A DNA stretch of 64,000 nucleotides. It comes from Microbacterium hibisci (GTDB lineage: Bacteria > Actinomycetota > Actinomycetes > Actinomycetales > Microbacteriaceae). Position 1 is the stretch's first letter, and the number at the start of each line of letters is the position of its first letter. The stretch covers positions 271,601 to 335,600 of the forward strand of contig NZ_JADIJC010000002.1 in assembly GCF_015278255.1 (NCBI RefSeq), in the 5' to 3' direction. Below, one piece after another: positions 32,613 to 39,293 of the stretch. A model generated the notes under the pieces. It ran no database searches and was not told the DNA's origin. It saw only the letters and a program-made list of their open reading frames with translations. Made by a program: the position numbers and the translations under genes.

Positions 32613-33353
32613 TCAGAAGCGGTCGGGCGACGGGGTGCCGTGGCCGTAGCGGATGACGACGTCGGCGTGGCGGTCGAACCGGTAGCCCACGCCGCGGACG
32701 GTGCGCACGATGTCCTCGTAGCGGCCGAGCTTGGCGCGCAGGCGACGGACGTGCACGTCGATCGTGCGCTCGCCGGGAGCGTCCTCGTCGGTGGCGCCCT
32801 GCCAGAGCGAGGTCACGAGCTCGGTGCGCTCGATCGTGCGGCCCTCGCGCAGCACGAGGTACTGCAACAGCTCGAACTCCTTGAACGTGAACGCGGCCGA
32901 CTCGCCGTCGATGAGCACGCGCTTGCGCGAGATGTCGACGACGACGCCGCCCGAAGCCGGCTCTTCGTCCTCGGGTTCCTCGTTCTTGGTGCGGGCGACA
33001 GCAGAGGGCTCGTGGAGCGCCAGACGCACCACGTCGACGTCGCGACCGCCGGAGCCGACGGGGGCCAGTGCGACGGTCGCGTAGGTCTCGGCGGAGGGCG
33101 CCAGCTCGGCGATCGTGCGGCGCAGCGCGTCGACGAGGACACCGAGGTTGACGCCGGACGCGGCGGCCTTCGCCTCGTCGAGGCCGACGTAGAGGGCGAA
33201 CCCGCGCGGGGCGGTGCCGGCCGGAAGAGCGCGGGCCTGCGCCGGCTCGGGAGCCGGGGCGGCGGGCGTCTCGACGGCGGCCGGGTGGTTCACGGCACGG
33301 AGGTGACGGACGGGGGCGGTGGCGGGACGGTCGAGGAGAGCGGTGGTCGACAT
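32613..33353 (-). CDS. Receiver-less OmpR/PhoB-type winged-helix regulator
   Basis: A 246-residue protein. The C-terminal third (about 135-235) is a complete OmpR/PhoB winged helix (FTFKEFELLQYLVLREG, RTIDVHVRRLRAKLG, TVRGVGYRFD). There is no receiver domain; instead residues 45-115 form an uncharacterised module (GFALYVGLDEAKAAASG, LVDALRRTIAEL) joined by an acidic linker. So it is not a normal response regulator and has no kinase partner nearby. The ATG follows AAGGACCATCACC. A promoter at 33693-33722 gives a leader of about 330 bases holding a Cys-rich leader peptide gene and hairpins, so expression is likely controlled after initiation. Confidence 0.88.
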   Translation of the reverse strand: MSTTALLDRPATAPVRHLRAVNHPAAVETPAAPAPEPAQARALPAGTAPRGFALYVGLDEAKAAASGVNLGVLVDALRRTIAELAPSAETYATVALAPVGSGGRDVDVVRLALHEPSAVARTKNEEPEDEEPASGGVVVDISRKRVLIDGESAAFTFKEFELLQYLVLREGRTIERTELVTSLWQGATDEDAPGERTIDVHVRRLRAKLGRYEDIVRTVRGVGYRFDRHADVVIRYGHGTPSPDRF

Positions 33354-33583
33354 GGTGATGGTCCTTGCGGGAGGAACCCGGGAGGCGGAGCCGGGTTGAT
33401 GATGTGCTGCGGCCCTGTCGTCGGAGGCGAGGAGGCCGTAGGCCGGTAGTGGCCTGTGCCCGACGTTGGGCGGTGTGCGAAGCGGATCCGGGTGCGCGTG
33501 ATCGACGCACGAAACCGGTGCTTCGGGGGACTCCTTACGATCCGTGTTCAGAAGCGGAGGAGGAGTCCGGCGGGGTCACCGTG
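33354..33583 (-). promoter_or_regulatory. Structured leader of the winged-helix gene
   Basis: The 230 bases between the leader-peptide stop and the winged-helix start. On the minus-strand RNA, GGACTCCT (33568-33561) can pair with AGGAGTCC (33535-33528), and AACCCGG (33397-33391) with CCGGGTT (33381-33375) just before the ribosome site. Possible attenuator; inferred. Confidence 0.5.
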
Positions 33584-33685
33584 CTAGTGGCACATTCGAC
33601 AACACATGACAATGCGGCCGGCCATCATCATGCCGGCAGTCCTGTTCGCCTCCCGGGCGGACAGATACAGCGCGTTGTCAGTCAT
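33584..33685 (-). CDS. Leaderless Cys-rich leader peptide (uORF), 33 residues
   Basis: An ATG-to-TAG frame of 34 codons. The ATG at 33685 lies 7 bases after the -10 sequence AATAAT (33698-33693), so the message should begin at or next to the start codon, as for many other genes here. The peptide begins MTDNALYLSAREANRTAG and ends MCCRMCH, three cysteines and a histidine within the last six residues. Cys-rich uORFs near the 5-prime end of an mRNA are known in actinobacteria (mycobacterial Cys-responsive attenuators), where ribosome stalling at Cys codons controls the downstream gene. Here the downstream gene is the receiver-less winged-helix regulator. Translation and Cys control are inferred. 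Confidence 0.6.
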   Translation of the reverse strand: MTDNALYLSAREANRTAGMMMAGRIVMCCRMCH

Positions 33686-33692
33686 GAGCCCG

Positions 33693-33722
33693 ATTATTAC
33701 CGACTTTGTCGGAAAACGTCAA
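33693..33722 (-). promoter_or_regulatory. Strong sigma-A-type promoter with operator in the spacer
   Basis: Minus strand TTGACG (33722-33717), 18 bases, AATAAT (33698-33693, 5 of 6 to TATAAT). The spacer holds CCGACAAAGTCGG (33712-33700), a palindrome with 5-base arms, a typical repressor position. Its arms (CCGAC/GTCGG) are like those of the operator at 4888. Confidence 0.75.
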
Positions 33723-33824
33723 ATCGCACGGCTTCTGGGGCGTGATCGTTTCGGAATGTGACAGATTGCTCAATCTCCGGGGTCGGAATCCCCGCCCCGG
33801 CGTCCGCGCGGTTGACTAAGTCAT

Positions 33825-34268
33825 GTGACTGCGTCGTCCGCACATCGTTCCGGCCGTCTGAAGAGCTGGTGGCTGGGCTTCATCCAGCGCCGCCTCAATC
33901 CGTGGACGCTCGACCTCGCGCGAGCGGGCAAGGGAGGCTTCTCGCTCGTGCGGCACGTCGGGCGCAGGAGCGGGACGACGTTCGAGACGCCCTTGGTGCT
34001 CGGCGAGACCGATGACGCGCTGGTGGCCGAGCTGACGTACGGCCCCGACGTGAACTGGTACCGCAATATCGTCGCCGGCGGCGGCGAGGTGCTGCATCGG
34101 CGGCGCTGGTACCGGATTCTCGCGGTCGAGCCCTACCCCTCCGATCGCGGACGCCGGGCGTTCGGCCGCGGGCGGCGGGTCGTGCTGGCGATCCTGCGGC
34201 GGCACGAGTTCCGGCTGCTGCGCGTCGAACTGCTCGAGGCGCCTCCTGCCCCGTTGCCCGAAGCCTGA
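33825..34268 (+). CDS. Nitroreductase/deazaflavin-dependent oxidoreductase family (DDN-like)
   Basis: A 147-residue split-barrel protein. GFSLVRHVGRRSGTTFETPL and ELTYGPDVNWYRNIVAGGG match the actinobacterial DDN-like family, which binds F420 or related cofactors and reduces quinones or nitro compounds. GTG start at 33825; the palindrome TGACTAAGTCA (33813-33823) lies directly upstream. Divergent from the winged-helix gene, possibly sharing its regulator. Confidence 0.85.
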   Translation: MTASSAHRSGRLKSWWLGFIQRRLNPWTLDLARAGKGGFSLVRHVGRRSGTTFETPLVLGETDDALVAELTYGPDVNWYRNIVAGGGEVLHRRRWYRILAVEPYPSDRGRRAFGRGRRVVLAILRRHEFRLLRVELLEAPPAPLPEA

Positions 34269-34331
34269 GCGATCGCCGCGACATCCACTCCGCTAGGCCC
34301 TCGTGGGGGAGGGCGGGCGTAGCCTGTCCGC

Positions 34332-34625
34332 GTGACCGAGCTGCGCTTCACCAAAGAGACGGATGCCTCGCGCTACACGCTGCACCGGGGTGACGACCTC
34401 GTCAGCGTGCTGGACTACCGCGACGACGGCCGCACGGTGGCCATGACGCGTGCGTACACCGTCCCGACCTTCCGCGGCCACGGCTACGCCGGTGAACTGG
34501 TCGAGCGTGCCGTCGACGAGCTCGAGCAGACCGGCGACCGCAAGGTCGTGCCGGTGTGCTGGTACGTCGCTGACTGGTTCGACGCCAACCCCTCGCGCCG
34601 CGGCATCCTGAATCCGCGTCCCTGA
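34332..34625 (+). CDS. GNAT family N-acetyltransferase (YjdJ-like)
   Basis: A compact 97-residue GNAT. YTVPTFRGHGYAGELVERAVDE contains the acetyl-CoA motif RGHGYA (the full run is quoted in part only: TFRGHGYAGELV), followed by CWYVADWFDANP. It is of the short, single-domain YjdJ/YidJ type. Substrate unknown. GTG start; TAGCCT at 34320-34325 lies 6 bases upstream (leaderless). Confidence 0.88.
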   Translation: MTELRFTKETDASRYTLHRGDDLVSVLDYRDDGRTVAMTRAYTVPTFRGHGYAGELVERAVDELEQTGDRKVVPVCWYVADWFDANPSRRGILNPRP

Positions 34626-34722
34626 CGCCTGCCCCTCCACGGCATCGACCGTCGTCCTTGTCAAGCCCATGTCGCCGGAAGCGGCGGTACCGGAGGCTGG
34701 AGACTGACGAGAGGAGCACGCC

Positions 34723-34965
34723 ATGGATCGCGAGAGGTCGACCGACCCGGACCTCCCCGAGGGCGTCATCAACGCTGCCCCCGCCGGGGGCTGGGAAGCG
34801 GTGGACGACCAGGAGTCCCGCGAGCGCAGCGCCGCGACTGCCGAGGAATCGGAACTGCTGACGGATGCCGCGCTGCAGCCGGACGACCCGGTCGAGGGTG
34901 AGGCGGCCCGGCGCGGCGCCGATCCCGACATGGTGAGCGACAGCGAGCGAGGGGAAGAGCCCTGA
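34723..34965 (+). CDS. Small acidic protein, unrecognised
   Basis: An 80-residue acidic, probably disordered protein (NAAPAGGWEAVDDQES, DPDMVSDSERGEEP). The ATG follows GAGAGGAGCACGCC. Its TGA stop overlaps the ATG of the next gene by one base, so the two are translationally coupled. No known family. Confidence 0.72.
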   Translation: MDRERSTDPDLPEGVINAAPAGGWEAVDDQESRERSAATAEESELLTDAALQPDDPVEGEAARRGADPDMVSDSERGEEP

Positions 34966-35729
34966 TGAGCACGACAGGCAACGAGTACGAGCAGCCCGGG
35001 GTCAACTACCCCGACCGGAACGACGCCGATGGCGCGACCGACACCCCGGGTGCCGGCGAGCCGGCTCGTGCCGAGCAGCCGGCGGCGGCGCCGACGATGG
35101 GCGAGCCCGCCGAGGACGCGGAGCCCGCGGGCACCTGGACCGAGGCGCCCGAGCAGGGCGGCACGGCAGCGCCGTCGCCGACGGAGGAGGGCGGGGGTGC
35201 CGGGTCGCCGACGCAGGACGGCGCGGGCGCCGGGTCGCCGACGCAGGACGGCGCGACGTCGTCAGCCTCCGAGGTCCCCGGCGCGCACTCGCCCGCACCG
35301 CCGGCCCAGGGAGCGGCCGCCACGGGGCCTTCTGAAGGAGCCCGCAGCGGTGAACCCAGCCACGAGGCCGTGGGGATCGGGGTCCTGGACGACGGCGCCG
35401 ACCATCACGGCCACGACGAGGGCCGCGACACCATGACCGCGAGCGAGGCGCAGCAGACGCCCGGCGCCCTCGGCACCGAGCAGGAGCAGCGGCTGCCCGC
35501 CATGGCCCAGAACAACGCGTCCGACCTCGAGAAGGTCACCGGCATCGTGGCGCAGACGCGTCAGGACGTCGGCACCGAGCCGCTCGAGCGCATCGCCGAG
35601 GTCCTGCGCCAGCGCCTGGACCAGTCGGGCATCGATCTGCCCGACGCCGACGTGCAGGAGCTGGCGCGTCAGGTCTCGACCGGCGACGCCGACAGCCCGA
35701 CCCAGCCGGGGCGAGACGACTCGGCCTGA
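34965..35729 (+). CDS. Disordered repeat-containing protein, unrecognised
   Basis: A 254-residue protein. The first 130 residues are Ala/Gly/Pro/Glu-rich and include the repeat GAGSPTQDGAGAGSPTQDGA, encoded by a perfect direct repeat near 35200-35255. The last 70 residues (ASDLEKVTGIVAQTRQDVG, LERIAEVLRQRLDQSGIDLP) look like a folded helical module and include HHGHDEG upstream. Coupled to the preceding small acidic gene. The C-terminal half may be the functional part; role unknown. Confidence 0.72.
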   Translation: MSTTGNEYEQPGVNYPDRNDADGATDTPGAGEPARAEQPAAAPTMGEPAEDAEPAGTWTEAPEQGGTAAPSPTEEGGGAGSPTQDGAGAGSPTQDGATSSASEVPGAHSPAPPAQGAAATGPSEGARSGEPSHEAVGIGVLDDGADHHGHDEGRDTMTASEAQQTPGALGTEQEQRLPAMAQNNASDLEKVTGIVAQTRQDVGTEPLERIAEVLRQRLDQSGIDLPDADVQELARQVSTGDADSPTQPGRDDSA

Positions 35730-35784
35730 GATCCGTCCGCGATTCCGGCGGCGATGGGGGCCCGGACGGCCCTAGGCTGAGCGC

Positions 35785-36231
35785 GTGCACATGGAGGCCG
35801 TGTTCACCGCCGTCGCCGTCGGATTCGAGGCGATCGGCGCCGCCGCCATGATCGTCGGCTTCGTCGTCGCCCTCGTGCTGGGAGCCCGTTCGCTCGCGCG
35901 GCATGAGGGCGGCCAGGCCGCGTTCACGACGTTGCGGACCACGCTCGGCGCCGCGATCCTGCTGGGTCTCGAGGTGCTCGTGGCGGCGGACCTGATCCGC
36001 ACCATCACGTCGAAGCCGTCGCTCGAGGACGCCGCGATCCTGGGACTGATCGTCCTGATCCGCACGATCCTCTCGATCTCCATCCAGATCGAGATCGAGG
36101 GCACGTTGCCGTGGCGTCGCGCGCTGCTGCGCAGCGGCGGTCAATTGATGAGCGATGCCGTCGCACGCGATCGAGCGGCCCAGCAGGCGGCGCGGGTCAG
36201 CCCGCCCCGGCCCGACCCGAGCGCCCCGTGA
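35785..36231 (+). CDS. DUF1622 family membrane protein
   Basis: A 148-residue protein with three hydrophobic helices (about 6-32, 52-70, 82-103) and the DUF1622 pattern LGLEVLVAADLIRTITSKPS and LIVLIRTILSISIQIEIEG. Function unknown; a widespread small membrane family. GTG start at 35785 with TAGGCT 6 bases upstream (leaderless). The C-terminal tail is basic and Pro-rich. Confidence 0.9.
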   Translation: MHMEAVFTAVAVGFEAIGAAAMIVGFVVALVLGARSLARHEGGQAAFTTLRTTLGAAILLGLEVLVAADLIRTITSKPSLEDAAILGLIVLIRTILSISIQIEIEGTLPWRRALLRSGGQLMSDAVARDRAAQQAARVSPPRPDPSAP

Positions 36232-36386
36232 CCGGCTGCCTAGCGGCGGCGAACGCGACCGAAGCCAGCGGCCAGCCGGCCGCGCATGCGGCGCGCGTCA
36301 GCTCACCAGCCGGCCGCGCAAGGGGCCGAGGTCAGCCGGTCGCGGCCGGACCCGGCGCCCCGTGACGGCTGCCTAGGCGACGGCGC
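36225..36386. repeat. Direct repeats after the DUF1622 gene
   Basis: GCGCCCCGTGACCGGCTGCC at about 36224 recurs as GCGCCCCGTGACGGCTGCC at about 36356, and CAGCCGGCCGCGCA occurs twice between them. It looks like a local duplication covering the gene end and the 141-bp gap. Confidence 0.6.
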
Positions 36387-36600
36387 AGGCGGCGGGGTGC
36401 TCCTTCGCCGCGTGCAGTCCGATCGGCCGGGCCCACACCGCGCGCTGCGGGCGCGCCGTGGCGGCGACGACGTGGGTCGCGGGCTGCGGTGCGAGGGCGG
36501 CGAGCCTCCGCTCGCGGATCGCGGCCAGGACTCGCTGCTCGCGGTCCCTCGTCCAGGTGTCGTGGTGGTACTGCTGTTCGGCGGCGTATACAGCGAACAT
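36373..36600 (-). CDS. Small protein, unrecognised
   Basis: A 75-residue protein starting MFAVYAAEQQYHHDTWTRDR. The first half is a likely amphipathic helix rich in aromatic and charged residues; the second is Ala/His-rich and ends AACAVA. The ATG at 36600 follows a strong ribosome site, CGGAGGAAACC. Upstream is a short direct repeat (GTTCCGACACTG, GTTCCGACATTG). No known family. Confidence 0.7.
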   Translation of the reverse strand: MFAVYAAEQQYHHDTWTRDREQRVLAAIRERRLAALAPQPATHVVAATARPQRAVWARPIGLHAAKEHPAACAVA

Positions 36601-36709
36601 GGTTTCCTCCGTTGGTTCCGACACTGTGAAACCTACGCGGGGGTTCCGACATTGCCGGCTGCCCGGGGGATGGCAGGAATCCGCGGCCAAGAGGCAGTCG
36701 CGATGCCGG

Positions 36710-37441
36710 TCAGCCTTCTGCGGCGAACTCGCGGATGAGGCGGGCGACGGGTGCGGCATCCCGGATCATCGTCTCGTGACCGTGGTCGGGCACCTCCTCG
36801 AGCCGGCCCTGCGGCAGGCCGTCGGCGACCTGCCGGCACCAGTCCGGAAGCACGACGAGATCCTCCTCGCCGCGCAGCACGAGCGCCGGGACGTCCGCGA
36901 GGTGCAGGACGTCCTCGGGGCGGTGCACGAGCATCGCATGGAACTTCGCGCGAAGCCGGGGCCCCGCGCGCAGGTACTCGCGTGCGCCGCGCACGATCAC
37001 CGTCGGGCTCTCGACGGCGATGTCGAGCAGCAGGCGCCCGATCTGGCGAGGCGCCGTTCGCGCCGCGGGGTCGACGGTCGGCCCGATGAGCACGAGGCGA
37101 TCCACGACCTCCGGGTGTCGCACCGCCATCTCGAGCGCCACCTGCGCCCCCATCGAGTGCCCGACCACGACCGCCGGACGGGCGACGCGCTCCCGCAGGT
37201 ACGCCGCGACCAGGTCGGCGGTGCGCTCCATCGTGAGGACGCGCGCGGGCTCGGGAGCATCCCCGTACCCGGGCAGGTCGATCGCGATCACCTCGCCGTC
37301 GCCCAGATGGCGCGCGAGGTCGGCGAACACGCTCCGCCCCATGCCGATGCCGTGCACGAGCACGTACACGTGCCCGCCCCGCCCGCGGCGCTCGGCGACG
37401 ATCGTCGCGCCGGCGTGCGCGAACCGTTCCACCCTCGCCAT
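36710..37441 (-). CDS. Alpha/beta fold hydrolase
   Basis: A 243-residue hydrolase: VLVHGIGMGRSVF (oxyanion region), IDLPGYGDAP, nucleophile elbow VGHSMGAQVAL near residue 94, acid in LRGEEDLVV and His in VPDHGHETM. Short alpha/beta hydrolase of unknown substrate. It begins 3 bases after the stop of the 37445 gene, so the two form an operon. Confidence 0.9.
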   Translation of the reverse strand: MARVERFAHAGATIVAERRGRGGHVYVLVHGIGMGRSVFADLARHLGDGEVIAIDLPGYGDAPEPARVLTMERTADLVAAYLRERVARPAVVVGHSMGAQVALEMAVRHPEVVDRLVLIGPTVDPAARTAPRQIGRLLLDIAVESPTVIVRGAREYLRAGPRLRAKFHAMLVHRPEDVLHLADVPALVLRGEEDLVVLPDWCRQVADGLPQGRLEEVPDHGHETMIRDAAPVARLIREFAAEG

Positions 37442-37444
37442 GGA

Positions 37445-38005
37445 TCAGGCGGCTCCCGGCTGATCGCGCAGGCCGACGCGATCGGGGATGTCGAACTGCA
37501 CGCGCGGCAGCCACGACGACGGCTCTGGCCACGGTCGCGACGCGGGGAGCGCACGCAGCCGGGCGCGCAGCGCGGCGCCGGACGCCTCCACCGGCAGCAC
37601 CCGCGACGGCGCGCGGTGGGCGAGCGCGCCGAGCCACCAGTGCCGCCAGGTGCCCTCGATCGCCTCGGGCCCGGCGACGACGTAGTAGTCGGGCATCACC
37701 GCTTCGCCGGAGGCGAAGAGCGACAGCAGCGCGCCCACCTCCGCCTCGAGCGAGCCGAGCGTCGCGCGCTCCTCGTACAGCTCGACCCACGCCGAGGCGA
37801 CATGCTCGAGCGGATCGGCGTCGTGCACCACATACGGCATCGAGACAGAGGCGACGAGGTGGGCGGCGACCGCCGGCTCGGCCTCGCGCAGCGACAGCGC
37901 GACGAGGGCGGGGACGTCGGCAAGTCCCGTCAGCAGCTCGTCGCTGTCGGCGCCGACGAGCGCCACGACGGTCGATCGCGGGGCGGTGTCTGCGGTGTGA
38001 GCCAT
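37445..38005 (-). CDS. Unrecognised 186-residue protein
   Basis: A soluble, mostly helical protein (ALVALSLREAEPAVAAHLVA, ASAWVELYEERATLGSLEAE, GTWRHWWLGALAHRAPSRV). No cysteines and no motif that I can tie to a family. TATCGT lies 5 bases before the ATG at 38005, consistent with a leaderless start. It is first in a two-gene operon with an alpha/beta hydrolase and is divergent from sbcD. Confidence 0.78.
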   Translation of the reverse strand: MAHTADTAPRSTVVALVGADSDELLTGLADVPALVALSLREAEPAVAAHLVASVSMPYVVHDADPLEHVASAWVELYEERATLGSLEAEVGALLSLFASGEAVMPDYYVVAGPEAIEGTWRHWWLGALAHRAPSRVLPVEASGAALRARLRALPASRPWPEPSSWLPRVQFDIPDRVGLRDQPGAA

Positions 38006-38144
38006 GTTCCACGATACGTCCGCGGCCTCGCCTACGGGGCGGCACCTCGCCGCGAGCCCTGGACTCGGCGTGGACAGGCCCGGCCTTGGCTGTTCCGCGG
38101 CCTGCCTGGGCGCCGATGTCCGCGGGCGAACGTACCGTGTGAGC

Positions 38145-39293
38145 ATGCGGATCCTGCACACCTCGGACTGGCACATCGGGCGGTCGTTCCACGGCCATGC
38201 CACGCTCGATGCGCTGCGCGGTGTGCTCGGGGCGCTGGTCGAGCAGGTGCGCGAGCACCGGGTGGATCTCGTGATCGTGGCGGGCGACGTCTTCGACTCC
38301 GCAACGCCTGCCGCAGGCGCCTACACGCTCCTCTCCGACACGCTGCGGAGCCTCGCGGATGCCGGCGCCGCCGTCGTCGTCACCAGCGGCAATCACGACT
38401 CGGCCGCGCGCCTCGGCTTCCAGGCGCAGCTGCTGCGCGAGGGCATCCACGTGATCACCGACCCGGAGTCGGTCGGCACGCCGGTCACGCTGGCCGACGA
38501 GCATGGCCCGGTGCACGTCTACGGCATCCCGTACCTCGAGCCGGTGCTGCTGCGCTCGCTGTGGACCGGCGTCCGGACTCAGGCCGATGTCCTGGCGCAC
38601 GCGATGGACCTGGTGCGGACGGATGCCGCGACCCGGGGCGGGCGCGCGGTCGCCGTCGCGCACTGCTTCGCCGCGGGCGTCGAGCCGACGCCCCACCTCG
38701 AGCGCGACATCCAGCAGGGCGGCCTCGACATCGTGCCGCTCTCCACGTTCGACGGCGTCGACTACATGGCCCTCGGCCACATCCACGGCCGCCAGCAGCT
38801 CGCACCCGGCGTGCGCTACGCCGGGGCGCCCCTGCACTACAGCTTCGACGAGGGCCACAAGCCGCGCGGCTCGTGGCTGGTCGAGCTCGGCGCCGACGGC
38901 CTCGGGGTCGTGGAGTGGCTGCCGCTTCCCGTGCCGCGCGCCCTCGTCACCCTCACCGGCACGCTCGACGAGCTGCTCGAGGACGAGCGCTTCTCCGCGC
39001 ACGGCGGGGACTGGGTGCGAGCCGAATACACCGACCCGCTGCCGCAGCGCGACCCGATGCGGCGCCTGCTCGCGCGCTTCCCGCACTGCGCCGAGGTCCG
39101 TCACTCGCCCGCGGCGGCGCGGAAGGACGACGCCCGGACGTACGCGCAGCGCGTGCGCGCCGCCCGCAACGACGCCGAGCTCGTCGACGCTTTCCTCGTG
39201 CACGTGCGCGAGGGTGAGGGCGCGACCGAGCGCGAGGCCGAGCTCGTCGGCGAGCTCCTCGAGGAGCGCACACGGGTGGAGGCGACCGCGTGA
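38145..39293 (+). CDS. sbcD: Exonuclease SbcD
   Basis: Nuclease subunit of the SbcCD (Mre11-Rad50-type) complex, which opens hairpin and protein-blocked DNA ends. The 382-residue protein has the metallophosphoesterase motifs HTSDWHIGR, VAGDVFDS, TSGNHDSA, VAVAHCF and LGHIHGRQ, and a C-terminal capping domain. The ATG at 38145 is preceded by TACCGT 6 bases upstream (leaderless) and gives the conserved MRILHTSDWHIG start. Its stop overlaps the sbcC GTG by 4 bases. In a genome full of inverted repeats its hairpin-cleaving role is notable. Confidence 0.97.
   Translation: MRILHTSDWHIGRSFHGHATLDALRGVLGALVEQVREHRVDLVIVAGDVFDSATPAAGAYTLLSDTLRSLADAGAAVVVTSGNHDSAARLGFQAQLLREGIHVITDPESVGTPVTLADEHGPVHVYGIPYLEPVLLRSLWTGVRTQADVLAHAMDLVRTDAATRGGRAVAVAHCFAAGVEPTPHLERDIQQGGLDIVPLSTFDGVDYMALGHIHGRQQLAPGVRYAGAPLHYSFDEGHKPRGSWLVELGADGLGVVEWLPLPVPRALVTLTGTLDELLEDERFSAHGGDWVRAEYTDPLPQRDPMRRLLARFPHCAEVRHSPAAARKDDARTYAQRVRAARNDAELVDAFLVHVREGEGATEREAELVGELLEERTRVEATA

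Noticed and set aside
32578..33510. GTG-initiated minus-strand frame overlapping the winged-helix gene
   Set aside because: It lies in another frame through a clear winged-helix coding region and its product is Arg-rich noise; the AGGAG upstream is better read as part of a leader stem.
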